NCBI RefSeq assembly: GCF_002102475.1
Contig: NZ_MSQD01000004.1
Span: forward strand, 124,001 to 188,000
Direction: 5' to 3'
DNA length: 64,000 nucleotides
Origin: Thermoanaerobacterium sp. PSU-2
GTDB taxonomy: Bacteria; Bacillota; Thermoanaerobacteria; Thermoanaerobacterales; Thermoanaerobacteraceae
How positions within the stretch are numbered: the stretch's first letter is position 1; the number at the start of each line of letters is the position of its first letter. Below the pieces are notes generated by a model. That model saw nothing but the letters and a program-made list of their open reading frames with translations. It searched no databases and was not told the origin of the DNA. The position numbers and the translations under genes are program-made. Positions 55,183 through 64,000 of this stretch are shown piece by piece.

Positions 55183-56142
55183 TCATTGCTTTTCCTTTTT
55201 ATCTTCCACAAGCTTTGTAAAAACGTTAAAAAGCTCTATGGGTATAGGGAACAATATAGTAGAATTTTTTTCAGCAGCTATTTCTGGAAGCGTCTGAAGG
55301 TATCTCAACTGCAATGCCGCAGGCTCTGTAGATATGACAGCAGCAGCTTCTTTAAGTTTTTGAGATGCTTGAAACTCGCCATCCGCAAAAATGACTTTGG
55401 CCCGTCTCTCCCTTTCTGCTTCCGCCTGTTTTGCCATAGCCCTTTTCATCGTATCCGGAAGCTCAATGCTCTTTATCTCCACTGCAGTAACCTTGATTCC
55501 CCAAGGATCCGTAGCTTCATCCAACAACTCCCTAAGCTTTTCGTTAAGCTCTGCTCTCTTTGCCAGCATCTCATCAAGTTCATGCTGACCAAGTATTGAG
55601 CGCAATGTTGTTTGCCCAAGGAGCGTTGTACTTTGAGTGTAATTAGCGACCTTCGTTATAGCTAGTATAGGATCAAATACATTAAAGTAAACAACAGCAT
55701 CAACATTTACAGGAACATTGTCTTTTGTAATGACTTCCTGCTTTGCAACATCGATTGTAAAAGTCCTTAAATCTACTTTTATTACTCTATCTATTCCAAA
55801 TGGAAATATGACATTAAATCCAGGTCCTAAAAGTCCAGACAGTTTCCCGAATCGAAACAAGACTCCCCTTTGGTACTCCGTAATTACCTTTACCATGCCA
55901 GGCAGTATTATAAACGGTATGATGACTAATACAATGCCAATCACCGCAAAATTGACGTTCATATTTATTACCGCATATATATCCAAACCACACCAAATTA
56001 TGAACGTCACTAGCATGAAGTAGAAATTTGCCATGATCTTTCTTGATGCTGCTATTGCCATCCATACAATCCACCAAATACCTTCAATAGCGAAAACACC
56101 AATAAAGACAGTGTTTAAAATTGAGATTGCCGATGCATCCAT
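55183..56142 (-). CDS. Slipin / SPFH (band 7) membrane protein
   Basis: The protein (319 aa) has three N-terminal hydrophobic segments (about 8-105) followed by an SPFH domain (VITEYQRGVLFRFGKL, GPGFNVIFPFGIDR, LRTFTIDVAKQEVITKDN) and a C-terminal helical part rich in Ala, Glu and Lys. Slipins often pair with an NfeD protease partner, which is not present here. The ATG follows AAAGGAGAT. It is a scaffold for membrane microdomains or protease control, by family knowledge. Confidence 0.9.
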   Translation of the reverse strand: MDASAISILNTVFIGVFAIEGIWWIVWMAIAASRKIMANFYFMLVTFIIWCGLDIYAVINMNVNFAVIGIVLVIIPFIILPGMVKVITEYQRGVLFRFGKLSGLLGPGFNVIFPFGIDRVIKVDLRTFTIDVAKQEVITKDNVPVNVDAVVYFNVFDPILAITKVANYTQSTTLLGQTTLRSILGQHELDEMLAKRAELNEKLRELLDEATDPWGIKVTAVEIKSIELPDTMKRAMAKQAEAERERRAKVIFADGEFQASQKLKEAAAVISTEPAALQLRYLQTLPEIAAEKNSTILFPIPIELFNVFTKLVEDKKEKQ

Positions 56143-56243
56143 ACTATTGCATCTCCTTTCTAAAAATCATCTTCAATTCTAATATTACCCAATTAATTTT
56201 CAATTTCAAGCATTAAATTATAAATTTTACATTAATTTTTAAA

Positions 56244-56261
56244 TTGTTTCATATGGAACAA
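56244..56261. promoter_or_regulatory. Imperfect palindrome between yhfC-like and slipin genes
   Basis: Bases 56244-56261 form an 18-bp inverted repeat centred on CATATG, with arms TTGTT and AACAA and one mismatched pair per arm. It lies about 100 bases upstream of the slipin start and may be a regulatory site. Confidence 0.3.
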
Positions 56262-56279
56262 ATTGTAAATAATAACTTT

Positions 56280-57050
56280 TTATGATGTTTCTCTACTAAT
56301 CTTTTTAGAATTGAGAACAAACACAAATGAAAACAGAGCTAATATAAAGACGATTGCTTCTACGGCAAAAATGCTTTTTACAACTTTAGATTGATATAAT
56401 GCAGAAAATATATCTGTTGCAAAATGAAGTAACAACGCATAAATAAAGTATTTAATTTTACTATTTTTCACACTGTAAAATACTAAAATTGAAAGCGCTA
56501 TTTGTATTGTAAAAGCAAACAACCTTTCAAAACCACTTAACAAAAACATATACGACGGTGTATTGATAATAGAGCTTTTTATTTGTTGGACTGCTGCAGC
56601 AGGCAGTTTTGCCTTTAAAGCATCTAATGAGCCTGATTTTATCATGTATGAATACACCAAATTATTTATGTTACTAATGCCGCCAATAATGACTGCTTCT
56701 GCACCACCGTGTCCTAATCCATAACTTAAGCCATCTTTCCATTCGCGATATTTTTTTAGTAGTATTTTAAAACCTATAAGTCTTCCAAATTCCTCAAACA
56801 CAGCCGCAGCACACGCGCCGTATATTGCATAAACATATGGGTATTTTAAAATATCAGTGTATTTAAATACAAATTGGTGAAGCAATGACTCTAAAATTAA
56901 AGCGAAAACAACGAAAATCAATACACCTGTTGCAAGAACTTTAAATGAAATCCTAAACCTTTTATAGCAGTAAATGATTAAAATTACAGGCGTCAAAATG
57001 GATATTGCCACTGAAATAATGATAAAGTAAATCTTTATATCATTGACCAT
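56280..57050 (-). CDS. YhfC-family intramembrane metalloprotease-like protein
   Basis: The protein (256 aa) has seven or eight spans and the YhfC motifs AVFEEFGRLIGF and YGLGHGGAEAVIIG, with a late LLHFATDI, resembling CPBP-type intramembrane proteases. The ATG follows AAAGGATG. It is the last of three genes with GntR and DUF1648, 19 bp after the latter. Protease activity is inferred from the Glu-Glu and His motifs. Confidence 0.85.
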   Translation of the reverse strand: MVNDIKIYFIIISVAISILTPVILIIYCYKRFRISFKVLATGVLIFVVFALILESLLHQFVFKYTDILKYPYVYAIYGACAAAVFEEFGRLIGFKILLKKYREWKDGLSYGLGHGGAEAVIIGGISNINNLVYSYMIKSGSLDALKAKLPAAAVQQIKSSIINTPSYMFLLSGFERLFAFTIQIALSILVFYSVKNSKIKYFIYALLLHFATDIFSALYQSKVVKSIFAVEAIVFILALFSFVFVLNSKKISRETS

Positions 57051-57069
57051 ACTTTTTCATCCTTTCTAA

Positions 57070-58158
57070 TCATTTTATTAATGCTATCACTGAAATTATC
57101 AATATAACTGCCAATACAAATAGCCACGCTGTTGGCCTTGCAAAATTGAAAGTCCAGCCTACGCCAAATCGCTTCTCTACAAACAACGCTGGATCGTCAG
57201 GATTGTAGTAAATGAGCCCTCCTTTCCAATATTTATCGTCGTCTCTATCAACTGACGTCGACTTCTCATTTTCTTTGCCTATTTTTATCCTTTCACCACC
57301 TTGACCAGTCTTTATAGATAAGATTATCACAGCGATTGTTATGATCAATGCCAACAACAATGAAAAAATAGCCATAATATTTTGCCAACCCTTACCTACT
57401 CCGTACATAATAAACGCTGTTACCATCAACATAGCGTTGATTAGAATAGATGTAAACACAACGAAACCCGACCATATTCTCCTAAACCTTAAATTCTTTT
57501 CCTTTGAAATCTCTGGATCCGAAGGATCTATCTGTTGTTTAGCTAATTCAATCATCTTGAATGCAAAAAACATCAAACCTGTCATAAACGCCTGTACTAT
57601 GCATATTGAAAACACTGACAAAATTGACTTATCAGCAAATGAATCTGCTTCACCTCGAAAATTAAAATGCATTGGTATTCTTTGTGGTATCTTCGGATAC
57701 ATATATATCCCTACAACTAATGTCAAAATTGCTATTGCTGCCGGCAATAAAAACCATAAAGGTGATACAACTATCTTTTCCTTTCTAAAATCTATGTCTA
57801 CAACTGCTACTTCTTTTTTCCCCTTGCTCCACTCCCTTTTAGATTTTAATGCAGCTATTTCATGGTGGGCTTTCATATACATTGCAAGCATAATGATTAC
57901 TTCAACAAAAATACCACCAACAGCAAAATTTATGTTTCTCATTCTGCTGATGACAAGAATCAAAAAGATTAAACTTATAGTCAAAAAATTTATTATATAA
58001 GAAGTTTTAATCCTTTGAAGCTCCTTATCATTTAAAAAGTCCTTAGGAACATGAACACCAAATACAATAGTCTTGCGAGTAATGAATGGCGTAATAACAC
58101 CTATTATGATTAATATGAAATATGGCATCAAAAGATTGATAAAATATAATCCCTTCAC
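57070..58158 (-). CDS. DUF1648/DUF5808 membrane protein
   Basis: The protein (362 aa) has about eight spans. The DUF1648 motif PKIPQRIPMHFNFRGEADSF sits near residue 175, and the C-terminal DUF5808 motif is YWKGGLIYYNPDDPALFV followed by RFGVGWTFNFARP. DUF1648 proteins are often controlled by an adjacent GntR or ArsR regulator and include SdpI-type immunity proteins. The GTG start has AGGAGGT at 7 nt. It lies 12 bp after the GntR gene. Confidence 0.87.
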   Translation of the reverse strand: MKGLYFINLLMPYFILIIIGVITPFITRKTIVFGVHVPKDFLNDKELQRIKTSYIINFLTISLIFLILVISRMRNINFAVGGIFVEVIIMLAMYMKAHHEIAALKSKREWSKGKKEVAVVDIDFRKEKIVVSPLWFLLPAAIAILTLVVGIYMYPKIPQRIPMHFNFRGEADSFADKSILSVFSICIVQAFMTGLMFFAFKMIELAKQQIDPSDPEISKEKNLRFRRIWSGFVVFTSILINAMLMVTAFIMYGVGKGWQNIMAIFSLLLALIITIAVIILSIKTGQGGERIKIGKENEKSTSVDRDDDKYWKGGLIYYNPDDPALFVEKRFGVGWTFNFARPTAWLFVLAVILIISVIALIK

Positions 58159-58170
58159 TTAAAAGACCTC

Positions 58171-58551
58171 CTATTCTCCGTTTTTAAATTTATGCAATAT
58201 ATCTTCACATATCTTCAATATTTCATCTTGCATCATTCCTCTTGAATACGCATTTGCTAATATTGGCTGAAGATCTTTCTCCAATTTCTCGATAAAATTA
58301 TCATCAGCAAAAGCATTTTTAGTTACAACGTAGCCTTTCCTTCTATGAACGCTTAGAAATCCTTCATCTTTCAAAAGATCGTAAGCCTTTTTCACTGTAT
58401 GAAGATTTATGCCGAAATCACTTGCCAATTGCCGTATTGATGGCATCTCATCGCCTTCTTTAAGCAATCCTAAAGCTATTCCTTCTATTATTTGATTTTT
58501 TATTTGCGTATATATGGGAACATCTGACTCAAACTCTATCTTTAACAGCAA
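58171..58551 (-). CDS. GntR-family regulator, YtrA subfamily
   Basis: The protein (126 aa) has a GntR winged helix (PIYTQIKNQIIEGIALGLLKEGDEMPSIRQLASDF, HTVKKAYDLLKDEGF) and a short helical C-terminal dimerisation part, the size of the YtrA subfamily. The start is TTG with AAGGTGG close upstream. It heads a GntR-DUF1648-YhfC operon and a long palindrome lies just upstream, so it is probably autorepressed. Confidence 0.9.
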   Translation of the reverse strand: MLLKIEFESDVPIYTQIKNQIIEGIALGLLKEGDEMPSIRQLASDFGINLHTVKKAYDLLKDEGFLSVHRRKGYVVTKNAFADDNFIEKLEKDLQPILANAYSRGMMQDEILKICEDILHKFKNGE

Positions 58552-58571
58552 TGTCCACCTTCACCTCCACT

Positions 58572-58608
58572 GTAATATCTGTTATATATATAGTATAACA
58601 AATATTAC
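58572..58608. promoter_or_regulatory. GntR (YtrA-type) operator overlapping the operon promoter
   Basis: Two 15-bp arms (58572-58586 and 58594-58608, 14 of 15 matching, core GTAATAT.TGTTATA) flank a 7-bp spacer. On the minus strand a TTGACT box lies just upstream, and TACTAT at 17-bp spacing falls inside the palindrome, so binding would block transcription. Confidence 0.75.
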
Positions 58609-58640
58609 AAAAAGTCAATCACATTTATAAATCATATAAG

Positions 58641-58675
58641 AAAAATCAGCAGATAGACTTCATCTGCTGATTTTT
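58641..58675 (-). terminator. Terminator of the GH94 giant gene
   Basis: A perfect 14-bp stem (58641-58654 with 58662-58675, core ATCAGCAGAT, loop of 7) overlaps the stop codon of the GH94-type gene and ends in TTTTT on the minus strand. Confidence 0.88.
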
Positions 58676-61600
58676 ATGCTTTTACAGGTACTTTCGTTCC
58701 CATAACCACGAGAACATGATGTATCTTCCCATCATCTTTTAGAATGAATTTGTTATCATCAACTACATTCCCATCTACAGAAATTTCACGTACGCCTCTG
58801 TTGACCATTTCGGGGTTTTCCACTTCGATTACATACTTCGTGTCATTTTTGTACATGTACTCTATTTTATACCTCGCCCAATCTTTTGGAACGCATGGAT
58901 TGATGACAATTGCATCTCCTTCTTTCTTAAACCCCAAAATGTGCTCAATGCCAACTCTATACATCCATCCTGAAGAACCAGTATACCACGTCCAACCTCC
59001 TCTGCCTGTATTCGGCTCCACGGCATATACATCGGCTGCCATGACATAAGGCTCTACTTTGTACCTGGAGTTTTCTATAGGTGTCCTTGTATGGTTTATA
59101 GGATTTATCATAGAGTAAAGCCTATAAGCCTTGTCGCCATCACCAATCATTGCGTAAGCCATTATAGCCCATATTGCAGCGTGGGTGTATTGACCTCCAT
59201 TTTCTCTTACACCAGGCACATACCCTTTTATATAGCCAGGATTCAAATCTCCTTTATCGAATGGCGGCGAAAGAAGCTTAATTATTGCATTGTCGTAGTC
59301 CACCAAGTAATTTTCAAGTGCATCAAGTGCTTCTTTCACTCTATCCCATTTTGCTGCACCTGAGATTGCAGCCCATGATTGCGCTATAGAATCTATTTTG
59401 CACTCATTATTCTGACTTGAACCAAGCGGAATTCCATTATCGAAATACGCCCTCCTATACCAGCTTCCATCCCAGCCATATTCTTCAATTGATTTTATTA
59501 TGTCATTGGCAACTCCTTCATATTTTTCACACCTTTCATGGTCATTTTTCTCAATGCATATCTTAGAGAATTTTTTAAGTGTTACATGCATAAACCAACC
59601 AAGCCACACGCTTTCACCTTTTCCTTTATTGCCTACCATATTCATGCCATCGTTCCAGTCTCCAGATCCCATCAGCGGTATTCCATGCTGTCCAAATTTC
59701 AGTGAATGTTCTATAGCCCTTATGCAGTGCTCATAAACTGTGGCAGTTTCATCTGATACCTTAGGTCTGCCATACCTTTCATCTTCATCATCTTTTAAAG
59801 GTTCTTCGTCTAAAAACGGAATTTGTATATCTAATATTTTTGTATCATCTGTTACGGAGACATAATCCGCAACAGCGTACGGCAACCATAAAAGGTCATC
59901 TGAGTATTTCGTGCGTATTCCTTTGTCGGTTACAGGATGCCACCAGTGGAGTACGTCACCTTCTTTAAACTGGTGTGCACAAGCATTTAATATTTGCGCT
60001 CTCGTAAGCTCTGGTGCAACGTACACAACATTCACAGTATCTTGTAGTTGATCTCTAAATCCGTACGCACCACCGGACTGATAGAATGCAGACCGGGCCC
60101 AAATCCTACATGATATAGTCTGATACAATAGCCAGCCATTTAAAAGCAAATCGAAAGATTTGTCAGGTGTCGCTACATTTATTGTGCCGACAAAGTTGTT
60201 CCAGAACGTATTGACGTAATTCAATGCCTCTTTTACATTATTCATATTCTTGTAATAACTTACAATACGTCTGACATCATCTAAAGACATTCCAGTTCCC
60301 AATAAAAATGACAGCTCTTTTTCTTCATTATCTTCTAATTCGACAACAACTTGAATCGCGGCACATGGGCTTAACCCAATTCCTACATTATTCGATAGAG
60401 ATTCCATTTTTAATGCTTCGGGTCGTTTAGTGTCAAAATCAGATCCCAGAAATTCCGACATGTTTCCTGTATATGATTGAACTTTGACAGATGAACTTAT
60501 AAAGGAAATCCTGTCCTTAAAATCTTCATTGTACACATTTCTTATTAAGAGCCCATCGATTTCTTCATTCATCTCTGTAACCACATATGGCGATGTTATG
60601 CTTTCTGAAACGCCTAATACAGGTTTTATAAAGTAATACAAACTCAACCTTCTTTTCTCGCCACTTACGTTTTTTAACTTTACAAGCGATATTTTAACGG
60701 TATCGTTCATAGGCACAAACTCTAACATCTCATGGTTAATCCCTGAACATCCATGTTTAAATAAAGAATATCCGAATCCATGCTCAATCACATATTGTCC
60801 CTTATCCCTTAGCGGCTTTGGTGTTATCGTCCAATATTCACCTGTAAAGTCATCTCTTAAGTACAGAATCTCCCCGCCTTCGTCCAAAACAGGATCGTTT
60901 GACCATGGAGTAATTTTATATTCTCTGCTGTTTTCTGCCCATGTAAAACCGCTTCCTGATTCTGAAACTTGAAATCCAAATTTATAGTTTGATACAACAT
61001 TTATCCAAGGCATAGGCGTTACCTTGTCGTCATCTAAATTTATAACGTATTTATGTCCATCTAAAGAAAATCCACCATACCCATTGCTGTAATGCAATTG
61101 CAAATTCTCTCTAAGTGGAACTGGATATGCCTTTCTTATGTTGCTTTCATCTATATTAAGCAATTTAGCTTTTTTAATATTTTTTGCTTCATTATATTCA
61201 ATTTGTTTTTCAATAGGCATATCAGCAGTAAGAGATAATTTTGCTACTGTATTTAGCAAAATGTAATCTTCCTCTTTTAAACTACTTCTATTTATCAGAA
61301 ACACTCCACCAAACTGCCCCATTATGTTATATGCAAAACTTCCATTTATCACGTCTTTGATTCTATCGCCCAATGAATCAATATATCCGCCTTTGTCATT
61401 GTTTAAAATCACTAAATCTACGTATAGCCCTTTCATTCTCCAATATTCATGAGCCTTAAGAAGCTTTTTTAATACAGGCAATTCCTCTTTTTTGCGTATT
61501 TCCAAAAGCACTATCGGTATATCCCCCGATATTCCATATGCCCACAGCCCAGATTGACCTTTTTGGTTTTTCAATATAGTATCTTTTTTTGCTATCCTGA

Positions 61601-64000
61601 CGTGGCTTGAAAATACTATATGTGGAAGCATACTTTGGAAAAGCCATAATTCATCTGATTTAAGATTTAGGTAGTCTAATTCGACTTTGCCTCTGGATAT
61701 TGACATTTCAAAGGCTCTTTCCGTCGCACTGGCATTTTTGTACTTATTAGCCAATTTGACTGCTTCTGCTTTTGATTCTGCTACAGCAGTAATGTATACA
61801 ACTTTCACCGTTTCATTTGGTTCTAACTTAATCCTCTTTCTCAATGACATGACAGGATCCAAAACAGAGCCATCTGAATTTGACAATGGTTTATCTGCCT
61901 CTAAGGCAGCAGGATTCCTTAATGTCCGTCCTCTGCCAATGAATTTAGCCCTGTCTGTCTCAAACTGAGTATCGCCTATCGTCTCGCCACCATCCACGTA
62001 TACAGCATGAGCAACCCACAAATACGACTTTTTTAAATCTCTGGGTCTTCTGTTTGCAACTATCATGTCGCTGTCAAACAAGATCTCTGTTTTTATAAAC
62101 AACTTGTTAAAAGCAGGGTGCGCAATGTCTGCATTGATATCGCTTAAGACCGGTTCGAAATAGCTTGTAACTTCCAGCACTCTATCATGATCGCTGTGAT
62201 TTTTTAACGTCACACGCCTTATTTCAACATCGTCTTCCGGTGATACAATGACTTCCGTTTCTGTATCTATATTCCCGACTTTTTTAATGAATTTAGCCAT
62301 ATCCTGCTTAAATACGACCTTATATTTTTCATCTTTTGTAAAAAATGGAGCATAAGTTGTAGACCAAGTGGTATTTGAGTTTACATTCTGGATGAATATA
62401 AATGTCCCATGAATTTCATCTAAAGCGTTTTTCCACCTGGTTACGTTTATTCCTTCCTTCTTGCTGTAACCCGTTCCTCTATCCGTCAAAACGACAGAAT
62501 AATCTCCATTTGATAAAATATGCACCTGAGGAAGGATGTCATCTATCTCTTCTACGATCCTAACGTCCTTTACTTCTTCTTTTTTCTGCTCTTCAAATTC
62601 CTTTTGCGCCTCTACTTCTTCTCTAAGAATCATTGGACCGCCTGGTACTCTCTCTTGCAACAATATTTCCACAGATTTTATATACGGATCTGAGTGAAAT
62701 CTTTCCTGCATCACGTTTTTATTTATAAAATTGTTTAGCGCAAGCATGCTCATGCCTAAATGGTGGGACATGAAGCTTTTCACTATAGCATACTTTTTCC
62801 CATAAGGAATTCTTTCTGGCGTAAAGTCAACAGCCTCATAAAGCCCATACTTACCCTCAACTCCAAGGTCTTTCAATCTTTTAATATTTTCAACAACAGA
62901 TTTCGGATCTACCCTAAGTGATAGAATAGCACCATAAGGCGCTATGACAACATCTCGAGATAGTCCCCTCTTAAGCCCCAGCCAAGGAACACCAAAAGCT
63001 TTGTACTGGTAATTAAGCTTAATGTCAAACGAGTAAAAGCCTGACTCCGATATTCCCCATGGAATCCCGTATTTTTTTGCATACTTTTTTTGCATCATTA
63101 CGACAAATTTGTACGTCTGATCCAAAATAGTATTTTTAAAATTTTTCATTATCAAAAGCGGCATAAAATATTCAAACATTGTACCAGACCACGAAATTAA
63201 CCCTCTGTGAGCATTTTCTCCTGTCACCATTCTCCCCATTCTAAACCAATGTTTTGCGTCTACTTCCTTCTTTGCTATAGCTATAAAACTGGCTTGTCTT
63301 GCTTCAGAGGCAAATAAATCGTAATACGATTTAGTCAATTTTTCATCTTCTATATTGTAACCTATTGAAAAAAGCTGCCTTTTCTCATCAAACAATGGCC
63401 TAAACTCTGTTTTCTCTATAAGAATATTTAATCTAATTATCAAATCTTCTACTTTTTCTATTAAATGCTTCACATTTTCATAAGGCTTTATAAACTTTTC
63501 TTTATCAGATGACGGCATTTCTAAAATTTTTTCATACATTGCCTTCAAATTATTTAGCGTAATATCTTTGTTTGACTTAAGCATTTGTTCATATTCGTCA
63601 TAATCATAAATTGGCGCAAGATCCTCCAATTCTTTTATATCAGAATCAATTGTATCGACAATTTTCATATACCATCCATCATCATCACTATATTTAATAC
63701 TGCTTAAGCTGTCTTTAAGTTGTTTCAAGCTTCTATGCCAGTCTTCAATGGTGTAATCTCCTTCAAGCATCTCATATTTTATCTTTTTACTTTTTAATTC
63801 ATCATTCACGATCTCAATTAAGTCTGATAAACCTGCTGGCAATTTCTCAGTTAGTGGTGTGTCTGGAACTTTTTTAAGGCCTTCTTTAAGCGCTATCATG
63901 TACCCAACGAGATTTCCGCTATCTACCGTAGAAATATAGTACGGCTTTAATGGCTCTAAGTCATCTGTCTTGTACCAGTTGTAAAGATGTCCATGCCATT
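58674..64000 (-). CDS. Cyclic beta-1,2-glucan synthase-like GH94 protein (N-terminus outside window)
   Basis: The frame stays open to the right edge, giving at least 1,774 residues. An internal ATG at 63899 is not the start: the frame upstream reads HLYNWYKTDDLEPLKPYYISTVDSGNLVGY, here split by me as HLYNWYKTDDLEPL then KPYYISTVDSGNL, the conserved NdvB/ChvB block. A glycoamylase-like domain (PF10091 type, with KYGLYEAVDFTPER) follows, then two GH94 super-sandwich/barrel units. The last has the catalytic-acid motif GSGDWNDGMN (near 59645-59670). This order is that of cyclic beta-1,2-glucan synthases, which are inner-membrane enzymes of ~2,800 aa. Phosphorylase-only relatives lack PF10091, which favours the synthase type. 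Confidence 0.85.
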   Translation of the reverse strand, partial: WHGHLYNWYKTDDLEPLKPYYISTVDSGNLVGYMIALKEGLKKVPDTPLTEKLPAGLSDLIEIVNDELKSKKIKYEMLEGDYTIEDWHRSLKQLKDSLSSIKYSDDDGWYMKIVDTIDSDIKELEDLAPIYDYDEYEQMLKSNKDITLNNLKAMYEKILEMPSSDKEKFIKPYENVKHLIEKVEDLIIRLNILIEKTEFRPLFDEKRQLFSIGYNIEDEKLTKSYYDLFASEARQASFIAIAKKEVDAKHWFRMGRMVTGENAHRGLISWSGTMFEYFMPLLIMKNFKNTILDQTYKFVVMMQKKYAKKYGIPWGISESGFYSFDIKLNYQYKAFGVPWLGLKRGLSRDVVIAPYGAILSLRVDPKSVVENIKRLKDLGVEGKYGLYEAVDFTPERIPYGKKYAIVKSFMSHHLGMSMLALNNFINKNVMQERFHSDPYIKSVEILLQERVPGGPMILREEVEAQKEFEEQKKEEVKDVRIVEEIDDILPQVHILSNGDYSVVLTDRGTGYSKKEGINVTRWKNALDEIHGTFIFIQNVNSNTTWSTTYAPFFTKDEKYKVVFKQDMAKFIKKVGNIDTETEVIVSPEDDVEIRRVTLKNHSDHDRVLEVTSYFEPVLSDINADIAHPAFNKLFIKTEILFDSDMIVANRRPRDLKKSYLWVAHAVYVDGGETIGDTQFETDRAKFIGRGRTLRNPAALEADKPLSNSDGSVLDPVMSLRKRIKLEPNETVKVVYITAVAESKAEAVKLANKYKNASATERAFEMSISRGKVELDYLNLKSDELWLFQSMLPHIVFSSHVRIAKKDTILKNQKGQSGLWAYGISGDIPIVLLEIRKKEELPVLKKLLKAHEYWRMKGLYVDLVILNNDKGGYIDSLGDRIKDVINGSFAYNIMGQFGGVFLINRSSLKEEDYILLNTVAKLSLTADMPIEKQIEYNEAKNIKKAKLLNIDESNIRKAYPVPLRENLQLHYSNGYGGFSLDGHKYVINLDDDKVTPMPWINVVSNYKFGFQVSESGSGFTWAENSREYKITPWSNDPVLDEGGEILYLRDDFTGEYWTITPKPLRDKGQYVIEHGFGYSLFKHGCSGINHEMLEFVPMNDTVKISLVKLKNVSGEKRRLSLYYFIKPVLGVSESITSPYVVTEMNEEIDGLLIRNVYNEDFKDRISFISSSVKVQSYTGNMSEFLGSDFDTKRPEALKMESLSNNVGIGLSPCAAIQVVVELEDNEEKELSFLLGTGMSLDDVRRIVSYYKNMNNVKEALNYVNTFWNNFVGTINVATPDKSFDLLLNGWLLYQTISCRIWARSAFYQSGGAYGFRDQLQDTVNVVYVAPELTRAQILNACAHQFKEGDVLHWWHPVTDKGIRTKYSDDLLWLPYAVADYVSVTDDTKILDIQIPFLDEEPLKDDEDERYGRPKVSDETATVYEHCIRAIEHSLKFGQHGIPLMGSGDWNDGMNMVGNKGKGESVWLGWFMHVTLKKFSKICIEKNDHERCEKYEGVANDIIKSIEEYGWDGSWYRRAYFDNGIPLGSSQNNECKIDSIAQSWAAISGAAKWDRVKEALDALENYLVDYDNAIIKLLSPPFDKGDLNPGYIKGYVPGVRENGGQYTHAAIWAIMAYAMIGDGDKAYRLYSMINPINHTRTPIENSRYKVEPYVMAADVYAVEPNTGRGGWTWYTGSSGWMYRVGIEHILGFKKEGDAIVINPCVPKDWARYKIEYMYKNDTKYVIEVENPEMVNRGVREISVDGNVVDDNKFILKDDGKIHHVLVVMGTKVPVKA

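Noticed and set aside
56143-56279. SigW-type promoter for the slipin gene (TGAAAC near 56240)
   Set aside because: At 16 bp the -10 would read TAAA and not CGTA; the match is not supported.
63897-63899. ATG at 63899 as the start of the GH94 gene
   Set aside because: The frame continues upstream to the edge and encodes the conserved block YISTVDSGNL, so the true start is outside the window.

Overview
The window is a gene-dense, low-GC Gram-positive chromosome segment. It carries spore-related genes (a GerAB-type germinant permease and a PdaA-like deacetylase), strictly anaerobic enzymes, GHKL-free signalling and strong AGGAGG-type ribosome binding sites. Together these point to a thermophilic, anaerobic, spore-forming clostridium, and the gene content fits Thermoanaerobacterium or a close relative. 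That name is an inference from recognised families, not from a search. No rRNA, tRNA, CRISPR array, insertion sequence or prophage was seen, and no stretch over 300 bases lacks a gene.

Layout. 1-4.3 kb: the tail of an unknown gene, then a four-gene Gld-type ABC export operon. 4.5-8.9 kb: an FtsA-like ATPase with a long extra tail, a 2-hydroxyacyl-CoA dehydratase activator homologue and a shortened FtsH. 8.9-17.3 kb (minus): a compact six-gene operon encoding a TPR/beta-CASP metallo-hydrolase, a lidless Hsp70, a HEAT-repeat protein, a coiled-coil protein, an all-helical unknown and a DUF1461 membrane protein. This is the best candidate in the window for an undescribed system. 17.3-27.5 kb (minus): a complete glycerol/dihydroxyacetone module (dhaKLM, glpP-glpF-glpK, and a three-part glycerol-3-phosphate dehydrogenase) with a sigma-54 activator that carries an HPr-like domain. 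Near-identical sigma-54 promoters precede dhaK and glpP, which ties the module into one regulon.

27.5-29.5 kb: arsR-acr3-arsC arsenic resistance. 29.5-32.3 kb: a PlsY-like acyltransferase, a CrtQ-like glycosyltransferase and a cation diffusion facilitator. 32.4-35.1 kb: HdrA-like, ferredoxin and NifX-like small proteins plus a TehA/SLAC1 channel and an ArsR repressor, linked by three copies of a 16-bp palindrome. 35.1-38.0 kb: a flippase-like protein, a PdaA-like lipoprotein and a Cas4-like nuclease split into two membrane-anchored halves. 38.1-42.7 kb: a sugar nucleotidyltransferase fused to a degenerate phosphohexomutase, a Na/Pi symporter homologue and the GerAB-like permease.

42.7-46.7 kb: glyA, a possible small RNA, a dipeptidase and a PIG-L deacetylase. 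46.8-54.3 kb (minus): a complete hisZGDCBHAF-IE operon from one sigma-A promoter, without a histidinol-phosphatase. 54.4-58.6 kb: an EEP-family hydrolase, a slipin, and a GntR/DUF1648/YhfC operon under a long operator palindrome. 58.7-64.0 kb: most of a very large GH94/cyclic beta-1,2-glucan synthase-like protein that runs off the right edge.
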